Made by a program: the position numbers and the translations under genes. 64,000 nt of DNA, from assembly GCA_021234155.1 (NCBI GenBank), contig JAJEKV010000128.1, forward strand, positions 1-64,000. The letters are read 5' to 3'. The notes under the pieces were generated by a model. The model worked only from the letters and a program-made list of their open reading frames with translations, was not told the origin of the DNA and did not search any database. Every line of letters begins with the position of its first letter. Within the stretch, counting starts at the first letter, position 1. This stretch comes from Isoetes taiwanensis. Lineage: Eukaryota > Streptophyta > Lycopodiopsida > Isoetales > Isoetaceae. Positions 47,101 to 59,719 of this stretch are shown one piece after another.

Positions 47101-47392
47101 CCAATACTACTATCAAATGGTTGGCCTGTCCATTCTAGTCGGCTTGAGCATGTCCCATATAGCTTGTACAGATCCACAGGGACCCCAACTGTCGCAATAT
47201 TGCCCATAGCTTTTCCCGAGGCACAATGTCAAAAGCCTTGGCGAAGTCGAGGAAGCAACAATATAGGTCCCCGGCTTCATCGCCTCTCGTGCCATGTCTC
47301 CATCGCTCCTCGCTATTCCCCGCTTGTCTTCAACCAGAGTTCGGATCGTAAAGATATGATCAATAGTTGAGTGTCGAGGCCTAACTCCCACC
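47101..47392 (-). pseudogene. RTE-like LINE reverse transcriptase fragment, part 2
   Basis: The minus frame reads VGVRPRHSTIDHIFTIRTL (47397 downward), the typical conserved block upstream of the catalytic core of RTE-type reverse transcriptases. After frameshifts it continues with GVPVDLYKLYGTCS and SSIGV. It stops where the chimeric pseudogene begins. The other half lies at 50411-50930. Confidence 0.7.
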
Positions 47393-47401
47393 TGCATGAG
47401 G

Positions 47402-50398
47402 GCTTGTACATCTTTGCTTATGCTGCATCTCGTCGTGCTTTACTGGACACTTTGTATCAGGACCTCCTCCATTCTCGACAGGGACGTCTTCCAGGTGTTC
47501 ATGATCGTGATATTTTGGCACAGATCCAAGCATTGGAGGAGGAGCAAATTCAGCAAGCAAAGATGAAGGCAGGTCTGCAGTGGTTTCGTGATGGAGACCG
47601 TTGTACGGGCTTCTTTTTTCGTGCAGCTAAGAGGCGTCGTATGACATCAACCATGTCCTCATTGCTTTTGCCGAATGGTTCGATGCTAACAGAGCCGATC
47701 AACTCTTCGCATAAAGATCCGCATGACCACTTCCGCATTTTTTCGAGAAACATCTTCCCTTTCAATCAGAAATGCAAGATGCTGTTTTATCTAGGATTTC
47801 CCCCATCATCTCTGGTGAGCAGCGTGAGTCAATAGAGGTGGCTATTACAGCTGACGATTTAAAATCGGCAGTCTTTGAACTGAAAAGGGGCAAATGCCCA
47901 GGTTTGGATGGTTTGCCAATTGAGTTCTTCCAGGAGTATTGGGAATGGCTGGAGCCAGATGTGTATGATGCTTTCTGTGACTTTCGGCGGTCCACTGCTT
48001 TGGATAGAATTCTAAACACAGGTGCCATCTCACTCATCCCCAAGGTCAAGGATCCTCAGACTATTTCCCAGATTGGCCCCATCACCTTACACTCATCCGT
48101 ATATAAGATCTTCGCCAAGGCTTTTGCAGAAGGGTAAAGGACATCTTGGCGAGTCCATCTCAACAATCCAAAGGTTTTTCTTCCAAAACGGTGCATTTTG
48201 AATAATGTTGCTGCTGCTTATGAGGGAATTTATTGGGCACGTAGGCAAAACCTTCCAGTTGTATATCTTAAGCTTGATTTTGCAAAAGCTTATGACAGTG
48301 TCAGCTGGGAATTCATGCGTCGTTGTATGCTAAGACTGGGATTTGGGGAACAATTCACATCAGATATTATGAAGCTGCATATCTCTGCTCGAGCGACCCG
48401 TCCCGTTCCATGGTGAGCCGTCACATGCCTTTTCACTTGGTCGTGGTATTCGCCAGGGATGCCCTTTAGCACCATTGCTTTTCACAATTGTTGCGGAGGC
48501 TTTGTCACAGTTATTCACCATTGCAACGACAGAGGGACTTCTCCATGGTCTTGCAATGGAGAACGGCACACAAGAGGTTTGCAATCAATATGCACGACAC
48601 GCTCCTCTTCCTAGTCGCTAATGATGAAAATCTTGTTGTCTGCCAAAAATGCTTTTAGACACTTTTTCGGCCGGCTTCCTGTTCTTGTGGGGTGGCGGTG
48701 TGCGGCTTTGTGGACATTGGATAGTCCGCTCGGCATGTGTTCACGATTATCCATGGAAATTACTTGCGCATGGACAGCCATCAAGTTGTTGGGATTCCAG
48801 TTGGTATCCATGTTACTATGGGGCTGCATGGGAGGAGATCATTAGGGGTTTGGAAAGCACTTGTTCCGGTGGTCCACCGCTAAGTTGTCTCTTGCGTGTC
48901 GCATTACAGCGGCCAAGTCACCCCTTAGTAGTACCCATGTTTATATGGCATCCTTACGCTAGCACCACGCATCAAAGTCGCGGAGCTCATTGCAATAGTT
49001 CTAACTTTATTTGGGCAGTAATCGAGGGAAGGTGCCGTGGTTAAGGTGGCTTGGTCGGCGCATCCTTCCAAAATGGGCGAATGGTCCGGGTATGATGGAC
49101 TTCTACCGCAGAGCAAAGTGCTTATTTCAAAGTTCATTTGGAGACTCCTGAATGGTGAGGATGACTCTCCGTTCACGCCTTCTTAGACAAGCTCTTGGTC
49201 ATCAGATCCCTCTAGGCAAGAAGGTCATCCAAACCAGTCCTACCTTGGGCTTTATTTCGCACTCGCAGCCTTTCCCAAAGCGCCGCTTTGCGTGGCTTGT
49301 TGGCGATGGGAGGCGGGCGGACATCTTTTCCGGCCTTGCCCCTCTATCCACACCCTGTTGGAGACTCCATGGTGGTGGGCACCCACCGCCTCCGCACCCC
49401 CTCGGACTCCATTGGCGCCTCGGTTCATCCCCTTACGCAGGCGATGGGTTCTTGCGGTGTTTGTCTCTATTCAGCATGGTATGAGGAGGGTCGCCTCCGC
49501 CTTGGCCTGAATTTCGAGTGCAAAGTTCCTCTCTCGTTGGGATGTATCTCTATGGGAGAAGGTCGCAGAAAATTTGCCTCTCATAGTGCAAGTTGGTGCT
49601 GCTGAAAGGGTGCCATGGGACTGTCATGAAAATATTCACAAAGGCAAGCAATTTGTCAGATCAGTATATCGCCTTCTTTTAGCACCACAACCCCTCCAGT
49701 TGCCAGATGGGTGGCACCTACATGTTCCACAGCCCACTTTGTGTCGCACATGGCGATGGCTTTGGGATAGGTTGCTCCACCCTAAAGTCTCTATACTGTG
49801 GTGGCAGGTTATCCACAGGTGCCTGCGGGTTAATGCCTTTCGGCATCGCTATGATCCTCGCATATCTGCAGTATGCCCGCTCTGCCTCTCGGACGTTGAG
49901 ACTCTTGAGCATTGTCTCTTTGATTGTCCTGAGGTTCAACCAGCATGGTCCTGGCTACAAGGTTTGTTTAACAGTACATTGGACTGCCGATGCATTCTTT
50001 TGGCGTCCTATCCCAATGCATGGCCTCCAGCTAAACAAAGGGCATTTCATCTTGGTTCCGGTTGGCTCCTATGGTCGATATGGGAGCGTCGCAGACACCA
50101 CATCTTTCAGGGCATTTATTCGTCTGCACACAGTGTTATTACAGTGGCCCAGAAAAAGATATTGACAGACCCGAAAGTGTTCTTCCCTTGACTCGGGCGG
50201 TGGAACGATATGGATTCAAGATCTTCGAATTGATTCTTATCATTAGTCTCCTATTCTGGAGTAAGTACATTGTGCTCCGTGCTCGTGTTCTCGCGGCATC
50301 TCAGTGTGCTTACACAGTTAGATGAGACATGTAAATTTTGTACTTTTTCTCTGATTAATAAACTTTTTGGCTTTCGTCCTTCAAAAAAAAAAAAAAAA
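47402..50398 (+). mobile_element. 5'-truncated L1-like LINE with poly(A) tail
   Basis: About 3 kb, ending AATAAACTTTTTGGC..CCTTCAAAA and poly(A) at 50383-50399. Flanked by CTGCATGAG at 47393-47401 and again at 50402-50410 (9-bp or longer target duplication). It contains the end of the linker before reverse transcriptase (QWFRDGDRCTGFFF), reverse transcriptase from 47840 (KRGKCPGLDGLPIEFF, LKLDFAKAYDSVSWEF), a broken active site at about 48588 (Q-Y-A then a two-base loss where D-D is expected), and a zf-RVT C-terminus (LLHPKVSILWW, CPLCLSDVETLEHCLF) at about 49770-49960. It interrupts an RTE-like element. Confidence 0.85.
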
Positions 50399-50410
50399 AT
50401 GCTGCATGAG

Positions 50411-50930
50411 AATGCTGGCTAGCAATTTTGCAAACACTGAACTGACAATGATTGTTCTATAATTGGCCAGGTAGTGTGGGCCATTTTCTTCTAGATGGAA
50501 AACCTGTTGATCAAGGCTGTTAGGATTGGCATCAAGATGGCTTTGACCATTTGAACAACTCTGCCTGCATACCATTCAAATCTGCCGCTTTCCCATTAGC
50601 AAAGCGTTGTAAGCCCTGCATGACACCCGTCTCTGTGGTTTCTAGTGCTGACCTTTCCCGCGGGTGTATTGCTGTTCGAGCGCCATGAGGATCATAGAGC
50701 TACTACAAGATTGCCTCCACAACTTGCAAGTGATGTTCCATGTAGGCTGTATTGGCTTCTGGGCACCCTGCACCAGAAGGTTTTGGGATGATGCTCCATG
50801 AGATATTACATTTCCTTTTAATGCCCTATGATGTACATGGCTTTTTTTATCCTTGAGGAGAGTATAGTCTAGCACACTAAGATCGTCTTCGCCAACAACC
50901 GCTTGCCATATGGATCCATGAATCTAATGG
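50411..50930 (-). pseudogene. RTE-like LINE reverse transcriptase fragment, part 1
   Basis: The minus strand reads GLQRFANGKAADLNGMQAELF near 50610 and NYRTIIVSSVFAKLLASILM near 50440, the start of the palm domain in RTE-type reverse transcriptases. It lines up with the fragment at 47101-47392 if the L1-like LINE between them is removed. Some residues between the two halves are still missing, so the host element had an internal deletion as well. Confidence 0.65.
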
Positions 50931-52786
50931 TTTGACCTTTACTATACTTTGCCACTTAGGACATTCAAAACTCTGGATATAAAATTCTTCTTTGCTTTTT
51001 TTTGCATAACCCCTTCATTCCTTATGAAGCAAATGGCTTCAATATTGTATAATATTGAAAATTGTGTTCTTGTAAAATAATTTTTTGCATCCAATGCATT
51101 TAAAGCACCCGCTTCATATTATGAAAAAGACTGAACTCATGATTGCCAACTTTAGAACCACCCACAAACTTACGATAAAATGAACAAGATTTTCATAAAT
51201 GCAATCCTGCTTATTGAATAGGATTTCATTCCCAGCTTTGGATGTTAATACTAGTCTCAACTATCAAACATTCTGAGCTAACAAGTAAATCCACGACAGT
51301 AGTTCGATATCTCCACTTGCTGCCTCAAAAACCTACGTTAATGTACACCTGTTTTGATCGATTTGTTGAAGTAGATTCTCATTGTGCTGGAGCATGTGTG
51401 CTCCATGTAGGCATGATTTCATTGCATGCATGCATGTGGAAACAACGTGATAAAATAATTTTCTTCTTTTTACTGAGTATTTTCAACACCCGATAGCTTT
51501 TGCATCGAGTATGCCATCGCAATAAATTTTTTGTAATTTTGTGCTAGAATGCCTCTATACTCTGCAGAAATTACAAAAATGCCCCAAAAAATTAAGGTGT
51601 TTTGCTAAAATAGTAACAATTTCTTTTTGACTGATCAGACTAGAAGGTAGCCTTTACAAAGCTTACAAATGAGAGTGAGATCTACCGGACAACTAGAAGA
51701 AAAATGGAATTATGGTGTTCAAGGTACAGTGTTTAAAACGTGTCTTCTAAAAAAACAACTCAAAAGAGCATTAGTTTGTGGATTTAAACTTCAATGTATG
51801 AGAAATTGATCTTATTGGAAAGATCTTATCATGATATACAACTTTCATGAAAACAATTTTTGCTTTAATTCTACAAAAAGTATATTACCTTATTTACCTG
51901 AAATGCCCTTCGCGTTATTTTCGCAAAATATAAAGGCATTTTAATAACTTTCTCTATAGTTTTTGTGTGCAACATGTAGTATGAAATATGGTACAGGTGG
52001 CCTATAGTCCAAATACCATGTTTACAAAATGATCTTAATTTAAATGTAATTCCACATGTTTGGAGATTACTATCATGATCCAGTCGCTTGCAATCCGATA
52101 AGGCTAGTTAAAATAAAAAAAACTCCTACATGCATGCTCACAGATGATTTAATGGGTCAACGCTCCCCTCTCGCAGGCTATGTGCTTACTTAACCCCCTC
52201 CCATGCGCGCAAATAAATATCCCTTCACCACGAAGATGTTTACTCACTTATCATACCACAAACACCAAAGCTGGATTGGAAGCCAGAACCTATGGGCAGG
52301 ACAATACTTCGAACACATCGTGCCAATATAATGTTCACATCATCTCCCTGACTGGAGATTAGAAATTTTATGGCTACCCATACTTTTTTTTTTTTCCACG
52401 GGCAGGTGTAAATATAGGCTTACACGATGCATGGTATATTTTGAAGTTGAACTTTCATTAGCATTGTTAACCTATAATCAACAGGTAAAAATACGTTTAC
52501 CCTTGTTTTGGTGATTCTTTCGCAAGGTATTCTTTTTGGCAGAATCACAAAACTAGCACAGTAACTGCACAGTCACGCTGTCTGCACCTTCCCCTTAGCC
52601 AATTTTTTGCTCAGATTTTTGAGCAGGGAGAGCTCGGCCGATTCAGCTCCAAATTGGTTTGAGCGGCTTCCAACCTGGTCAGAATGAGAGGGATTATGCT
52701 TGCTAATGTTTGCAAACCAAAAACCTCCTCAAGCGCAGAGATTCGATCAATTCCAAGATCACAAAATTTTGTCCCCAAAATGCGCA
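50931..52786. other. AT-rich intergenic DNA
   Basis: No gene or clear repeat recognised. T runs at 52384-52396 are short. Confidence 0.45.
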
Positions 52787-52802
52787 GTAACCCACTTACT
52801 TT

Positions 52803-53822
52803 TTTTGTTTTGAAGAACGACAGACTTTATTGAAACTCCAAGCCAAAAGCAAAATACAAATGCAGAGGCGGGAATAAAGTCTCAGAGGATAATCATGATC
52901 CACTGAGTAGAACCACCAGCCTATGCATAAGACAGCACACTCAAATAGGACTCAAATATCAACTGTCGCTTGACAGGAGCAAGCGAAGAACAATGGTATG
53001 CCTTAGCGATTCTAGCTTGTGCGTCCTGGAGGACGACTGCAGGAGGAATATCCAAACCCTGAAAGATACACAGTCTTCTGCGCTTCCAGATAGACCACAA
53101 TAACCATCCTGATGCTAAATGAAATGCTTGGCTCCGCAACTTATTCCAAGCATCCGGATAAATAGCCAGAAGCACTTGCTGACTTGTCAATGTCAGATGA
53201 AAAAGAGAAAACAGCCAAGACCAAACAGGCTGGAGATGAACACATAAAAAGAAACAATGCTCAATGGTCTCGTCCCTTTGCTTGCACAGTGGGCAGAGTG
53301 CTGACACTCGAGGATCAAATCTGTGGACAAGCACGTTCACACGAGGGCATCTGTGAAGAATCTGCCACCAAAGCACCGCCACCTTAGGATGGAGTAGTTT
53401 ATCCCAAGCCCAAGTCCACATACGTCTCCAATTAGGAGGTGAAAGCTGAAGGGACCACCTAGTGGATGGCGGAAGGATATCATTATTGACAAGCAGCCTA
53501 TACATAGAGTTCACAAGCCTATGCTCGTGAACACTCTGGTGGGAAACCCACATGCACCCTTCAATATCCTCTGGAGCAATCAATGGCAGAGTACTAGCAA
53601 TCTTTTGCCAAATAGGTCTGTCCCATCGAGACAATGAGAATTTCATTTGAAAGATTTGCCATGTCGCTAACTGGCCAGAATCATACCATGCCGCAACTGT
53701 CAAGATTCCTGCTAACCTCCAGCGTCGTTGAGTTAATGGATGAACCGAGGCACAAAGTGGAAGATTATTTTCCACAGGTATCCACCAACAAGGGGCACTC
53801 AACTTACTTTACTGCACCACAG
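52803..53822 (-). mobile_element. 5'-truncated LINE 3' end (zf-RVT domain), minus strand
   Basis: The minus frame 53802-52921 (293 residues) is open and ends in the plant LINE zinc-finger-type C-terminus: KLLHPKVAVLWWQILHRC, CPLCKQRDETIEHCFFLC, QPVWSWL, ASGWLLWSIWKRR. The poly(T) with TTTATTG side starts at 52801. The 16-base duplication GTAACCCACTTACTTT flanks it at 52787-52802 and 53823-53838. The ATG is not a true start; the element is truncated in ORF2. It is closely related in sequence to the C-terminus of the LINE at 47402-50398. Confidence 0.9.
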
Positions 53823-53838
53823 GTAACCCACTTACTTT

Positions 53839-54740
53839 ACTGCACAGGTTGGGTGGGTGATTCTACCAGACAGATGTTTTTTGCTGTGATTCCATCGAAA
53901 GGGATACTAAACAAGGGTAATCGTATTTTCACCCGTAATCAACAATGCACCCCTTTTTTTTTCCCTTTCACCCCATTATGTGCATGTCTCGTGCAAAATG
54001 GTGATGCTAAATGCCTCTCCTTTTCTAGTTTCTGCAAAAAATATTCCAAAAGAAAAGCATTAACAAGTATTGAGACATCCGTCGGCATCCTTAGATTTGA
54101 AATCTTTAGCATTTTTACTTGAGAATGAAAAGATCTTACTCTGTTCTAGATGGAAAAATAATAATAGTTGTCTGAACAATGGCTTAACTATATAGTAAAA
54201 TATAGGGTAGCAAGCAATGTGGGACAAACTCTAAAAACCTAACAAATATATTTTCCTGTAAAATTTAAGTTAAGCCGAAGGAGCCTATGAAAATCTAGAT
54301 TTCATCCGGAAAAATATAAAGAAACCCACAGATTTTGACCCGAAAACTTCCTGCAATTTTTTTTCCCTGTCGGAAATTCTCGATTTCAGCAGGTAGGATG
54401 CTAGTGTTCCTAGGAATTCGGCATACAGTGGCAAGTGCATGGTCAATATACAAAACTAGACTTTCTTTTGCATGCGTATTCTATTTTGGACTTTCATTGT
54501 GCATGTGGCTATTCTTAGGCTAGATTTTCGAAGGTTATACTTTCGTTATGGCTTTCTTTGAATGACAAAAAGGGTCCTGAAGGGAATTTCCAAATTTCCA
54601 GATTCTGTGATAAATTATTGACAAGAGAGGAAAATAATAGAATGCATATAGGTTGTAGTCTGTTCGCTATCTCAAGCTTTGTACGAGGTTCTGTTAGACC
54701 AGCTTCTGTAAAATAACAATGGCAGTTGTTAAAGTTTATT
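53839..54740. other. Intergenic, nothing recognised
   Basis: No supported gene between the LINE and the coiled-coil exon remnant. Confidence 0.4.
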
Positions 54741-55260
54741 ACTGCAACATGGATACCAATACCAACACATAATATGCAATCCAAATTCATCTTTTGTAGA
54801 AATTCAACTCGTATTGCAACTTGTCCCAGATGTGCTTGCTTATTTGCAAACTTAAGAAGAATGTTGGTTCTCTTTGCAGCACTTTGAGCCTCTGCAACTA
54901 CGGCATCGTGTTTCCTCCTCCATTCACCTTCCTCTTCTCTAGTAGATTGCGATTGTTCACATAGCAGGTGCAAGTCTTGGCTTCTGCAGCAGTGCACCTG
55001 CTCTTGAGCAGTAAACCTCAGCCAGCTGATGTCCAATCCTTTCTGCTACTATATGATCATACTTTCCTTGCTATTCAAAAGCTTCTTTCATTGCCGCCTC
55101 CAGCTGTTGAGTAAAGCTTGCTTTTGTTCCTCCAAAGTGCAGTATACGGAGAACCAAAAAGGTTTGCATTTGAGTTGTAGTGTGATACTGCTACATCATA
55201 CATTCTATTCCACTCTAATAATTCTCGACGAGCATCTTCTGCAGGTTTTGTAATTAAATT
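54741..55260 (-). pseudogene. Guanylate-binding-protein-like coiled-coil exon remnants
   Basis: On the minus strand, 54990-54790 reads EEEGEWRRKHDAVVAEAQ.. then ANKQ.., and ..EFLQKM. This matches the style of the repeated coiled-coil segment of plant guanylate-binding-like proteins (EWKRKYD.AV.EA.SA..). A little upstream, FTQQLEAAMKEAFE (about 55080) and ARRELLEWNRMYDVAV (about 55220) look like further segments of the same kind in other frames. The GTPase domain is not in the window and no complete splice model can be made, so these are probably remnants. Confidence 0.4.
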
Positions 55261-56412
55261 TATTTGTCATTTCTAAAACCGCATAATGTGCATTCACCTG
55301 CCTTCATCAAATGACCAAGACCACCCTCTATACTGCAACAAACATTGTGACATCTTTAGACCAGATCTACAGAATATGCCAAGTCTAAACCCAACCATAA
55401 GAGAAGAATGAGACAAAAATAAACATCCTAAGGAAATAATAGTTTTATTTGGAAGAAAAATCCAAAAAAAAGTAAGAATTTTATTTAGATAAGAAAGCAA
55501 GAAGACTTGCCTAGGATGCAGAAATAAAGAGTTTTAATTCAGAAAACAACCGAAAGAAAATTAACATGGATAAAGAAGCAGCATTTTTAGAAGACTTGTT
55601 TCTGCCATAAGCCCAGCTAGAAATTGTTCACCTGTAAAAAGCTTTAATTTCTGGTAAGCTTTATTATTTCTATATGTTACTAGTCACAACTTAATTATAT
55701 AAGTGATCGAATGTAAAATTTTCAAACTGGCAAGCAGCGCTTAGCTTTTTTCCCATAGTTACTGCTTTCAGCTCTGCATCTATGGGCACCCTTTGTTTAT
55801 TCCAGGAAAATAGCTTGAAATATATCTTGCTTACTAACAAACGAAATAAAAACCAGGGCCAGAATCTCCCTACAAGATAAATGCCAAAAAAGAAACAAAA
55901 TAATTATGTTTATTTCAAATCATTTTTTTCCGCATGGATATTAACGATTTCCCACACTTGATCCTTACAGGACCCAATCCAACTGCAACATTAGTGTAAA
56001 CACACAAAGCAATTTGCAGTGCTGCCACATGAGTCTTTTGCAATGTCATCTGAACCAAATTTCGAGAACTGTCACTATAAAGTTGTATATGCCAAATAAA
56101 CAAACCTAAAGATCACCTGTTTAGGAGGCACAGATTTATTGCACACTTTTGTATATGCTTCAATAACCAAATCTTCCATTCTGCACTCATTGTCTTCAAC
56201 ATTCTGTTGATTCAATGTTTTCTTATTGTTTGATTAACATGAGATATATTAGCTGAGCGCTTGGCTCCTGTGCATTTTCTGTACGACAAAGACGCAAGAT
56301 AATAGCCTTGCTTAAGAAAAAATATCCTTGTTACAAATCATATTAATTAGGCCACAATCAGTAAGTAGCAGAAATTTCACATAAATCACTGTTGACAGTA
56401 AGCAAGAAATTC
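55261..56412. other. Intergenic, possibly more exon remnants
   Basis: The minus frame near 56085-55930 (SSRNLVQMTLQKTHVAAL) has coding-like composition but no identified family. Otherwise nothing is recognised. The end of this stretch contains the 3' flank of the plastid L29 gene. Confidence 0.35.
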
Positions 56413-57366
56413 TCAGCCCTCTGATTTAGATTCTTTGGCCCTTTCTTCTGCAAGAATAGCAGCTAAAGAAGGAGGTGGTCTTATGGGAGCATTTCTCCTC
56501 CATACTTTATCAAGCTTTCTTGACTCCCTTGGCTTAATACCCTGCTCAATCTCTCTTTCTCGTTTCACAGTAAGCATGCGTGCAATCTGTAATATGAAGA
56601 CAGGATATACATCAGGCAAGCTAGTCCTATGATGCCAGTTGTCCTACAACAAATGCTTTATCTTTCTGATAATTAGAAATGCCTACCTTCCTTCGTGTCC
56701 AAACATAATCAGATTTTTTAAAACCTTGACGTGTTGCCTTCTTAGCTCGCATCATGAACAGTTCTCCCTTCAAATCAATGACATTTTCATTTATCTCCTC
56801 TGTACTCAACTTCCTAATTTCTTCCATGAGCTGCTCTCTCTTTGCCATCATGCAAACATTCAAAGGCCTGCAAGTGGGAACTCTGGAAGACAAAGCCACT
56901 TTAATCTTGATGCTAGGAAAAAGGGCGCTGCTTCTAGTGCTGCTTGCTTTCTGGAAAAACATGACATTGAGATGAAGCTATTATTAGGAAATTACACAAA
57001 CAACTACAACGTTAACGAAACACAGACTTCGTCATTTGCATAGTCCAATCAATCTAACCTAAGGTATAGTCTACTGCTAACAATAGGTGCAATCGTTCCT
57101 CTCCTGACAAAATTACTAAGTAGCGGCCTCACCATATAGAAATCATCGTATACAACAAGCTACAAAATGCAGCTTCAAGGAAACAAAAATAGTTGCATTC
57201 TTTCATCAAAAATCCTTGTGTCAAGAGAAGATGAAAATTTACAGGATGAGAATAGCACCTGAATAAAAGACGTAGAGAGCGAGCCAGAAATTTGTCCAGA
57301 AGATCGTTTTCCATAACTAAGGCTAGGTAGGGCTGCAGATGAAGAAGAGAGAAGCGCGGACGCCAT
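56413..57366 (-). CDS. RPL29: Plastid 50S ribosomal protein L29, nuclear-encoded
   Basis: Three exons on the minus strand: 57366-57259 (36 codons), 56950-56687 (88 codons) and 56586-56413 (57 codons plus stop), 181 residues in all, all in phase 0 with GT..AG introns of 308 and 100 bases. Exon 1 and the start of exon 2 are a Ser-rich, acid-free plastid transit peptide (MASALLSSSSAALPSLSYG). The mature protein has the L29 fold signature: MMAKREQLMEEIRKL, NENVIDLKGELFMMR and, in exon 3, IARMLTVKREREIEQG. A basic C-terminal extension RRNAPIRPPPSL with an acidic tail is as in other plant plastid L29 proteins. L29 sits at the exit tunnel of the large subunit. No lesions are seen; it is the only clearly intact host gene in the window. 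Confidence 0.95.
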
Positions 57367-57480
57367 AGCTCACTTTCTCCTCATCCGCAATTCATAATGC
57401 CAAAACCCTCGGTATTTGATAGCCGTCCGATTGGATGATCGGCGGTCCGCAGCGACAGACATCTTTTACTCCTATAGATG
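57367..57480 (-). promoter_or_regulatory. Upstream region of the plastid L29 gene
   Basis: A short CTTTCTCCTC-type pyrimidine-rich stretch reads on the plus strand directly before the start codon. No TATA box is evident, which is common for ribosomal protein genes. The transcription start is not determinable. Confidence 0.3.
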
Positions 57481-57747
57481 CAAGAAAAATAATTTCTATC
57501 CCACCCTGGATGTGTGTTTTATTTATTTTTTATATTTTTGAGTTGCCCGAAATTGTTGTAAAATATACGGGGACTAAGAATATTCTTTAGATTCACAGGT
57601 CAAGAGCAGGTCATTTAGTCTACACAATATTTTCAACCATTTTTTAGCCATTGATTTCAATTTTTTTTGGCTTTATATATTCTTAGATTTTTATTAGCTT
57701 TTGTGACTATTGAACTGCTGTTGTTTGATTATTTGAGAACGGTTAGC

Positions 57748-58020
57748 AGTTTTTTTTTTTTGTTTTTTTCTTTTGAAGGACGAAAGCCAAAAAGTTTATT
57801 AATCAGATAAAAAGTACAAAATTTACATGTCTCATCTAACTGTGTAAGAAAAAGATGCCACAGGAGCATGAGCCTGGAGCACAATGTATTTTCTCCAGAA
57901 TAGGAGACAAATGATAAGACAATTCGCAGATACTGAATCCAGGTGCGTTCCATCATTTCTGATTGTTGCAGGTTTGATTCTTTGCAAGATGGCAAGATGT
58001 TGGAGACTTTGCACTTTAGA
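57748..58020 (-). mobile_element. 5'-truncated LINE 3' end, minus strand
   Basis: Reverse complement of the 3' end of the LINE at 47402-50398. Both share ..CACAGTTAGATGAGACATG, then TAAATTTTGTACTTTTT, then TAATAAACTTTTTGGC and CTTTCGTCCTTCAAAA. The poly(T) side at 57748-57776 is interrupted by G and C. The fragment is about 270 bases. No clear target duplication was found. Confidence 0.85.
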
Positions 58021-59700
58021 ATACTAATTATAGTGGCTGATAAATGACTTTTTGGTCTAAATATTGTTGTTATGTGAATATTGTTTAGTGTAAGTATATT
58101 AAGTGAATTGCATATTTGTTTGCGCACATTACAAACAACATAAAACTGACTCCGTGCAGGTCTTATGCACAAAAAGGAGCCAAATGAGGCCTAAGCCAAA
58201 GAAGGCATCCCTTTCTTGATGGTTCTATTCATTGCATTCCATGCAGGTGCCATGTGTGTTTTGCTTTGCTAGCTGCACATGTTTTATTGGCATTAGCAGT
58301 ACAATTTAGTTTTTATGCAAAGTTGTATAAGAGGCCACTATTTATGTAAGCACAATTCTAAAATGTTAGACATTTTTTATGGTGAGACCGACTTTGCTTT
58401 GGAAAATGAGACTTGTTATTAACACAACAATCTAGTAAGGTGCATTCGTCAAATGCACCTCTAGATTACGATGGCGAAATTATAGTTGGAGGTATAACTT
58501 GTTTTGCATTAAGCCGTGGTTTATAATAAGCGGTGTTGTGGGAAAACAATTTCCCGATAGTACATATCTTGTAATACTATATGAGAAATAAAATATAGCA
58601 ATTTGCTAGCACATGTGTGTCTGAAGCCATTAATTGAACTCTTTAATTTGTATCCAATCTAAAAAGGCACTAAGGGATCCAAGTATTTGCCAGATGACAA
58701 CGTTTTGTTCTAAAACATGTTGCCATACCTTTAATTGCACTACATCGTGCCAAACATTTCAGGCTAGAACGCTTCAGGCTGAAAGTACTTTCTTAGTTGC
58801 ATAGTGCAAAAAAGGCATAGCTCCTACTATTCTGCAATGTCTTATGAGGCCTACGCATTAGATCCATAAGATGCCTGGATGTTTGCACCTATTGATCAAT
58901 ATAGAGCTCTGGAGCTTTGATAGATCTGTATCTGAAAGGCATTGCAAATTAAAACTGCAAAATATGAAAATGCATTACAAAGACAATTGGGTATACGCAA
59001 TGATATACGGTTGATTTCTCTAATCCATGTACTGCATATATAAGGTTGATTTCTCCAAGTCATGTAGTGCAAATATTACAATAATTGGCATGACAACACC
59101 TTCAATGTGGGCATGTTTATTAGTTAATCTCCTTTTCATTGCGATCACGCAATTGCATCTTTGTCATTGAATCCTGGCAGTGTTGCTTGCATCCTTTCTA
59201 CATCTGCAGCGATCCACACTTGTAAATGTATCCTGTAAATGTCTCTGGATATATGATTTCCATCTAAGCTGTGCTATAAGCACTTTATATTCTGCAGTAA
59301 GGATGGCTGTTTAAATACTCAATCCTCTTGCAAATGTCGATGCTCTACAATGTAGCATAAAAAAACATAAATAGTCGGTCTAAATTCATTCAACACCAAT
59401 GTATGGACCATAATAAAGGCAGATCCTTAAGGATTTGGACATTGCTAAAAATGAAGCATTTACAATCACTCTTACAGACTGAGATATTAAATAATGAAAT
59501 TGACATCTTCTTCCAAGGAGTGGACAAAAGGCATGCTGAATTTCTTCACATGGGCAAATTAAGTTCTTGAATTTTTTCTTAAAGTAATGCCCAACAAAAA
59601 TGTGATATCCGAGTTCCAGATATAATTATCAGCCAGATCATATGTTTTTTAAGCTAAGAAAAAGAGTAAACAGAAGCATTTAAAAAAAAGGAGACAAAGA
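58021..59700. other. AT-rich intergenic DNA
   Basis: No gene, RNA or repeat recognised. Confidence 0.5.
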
Positions 59701-59719
59701 AGTGCAGTTATGCATCTAT

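Noticed and set aside
48198-48416. Active LINE reverse transcriptase
   Set aside because: The catalytic Y-A-D-D region is broken by a small deletion at about 48588 and stops occur before it.
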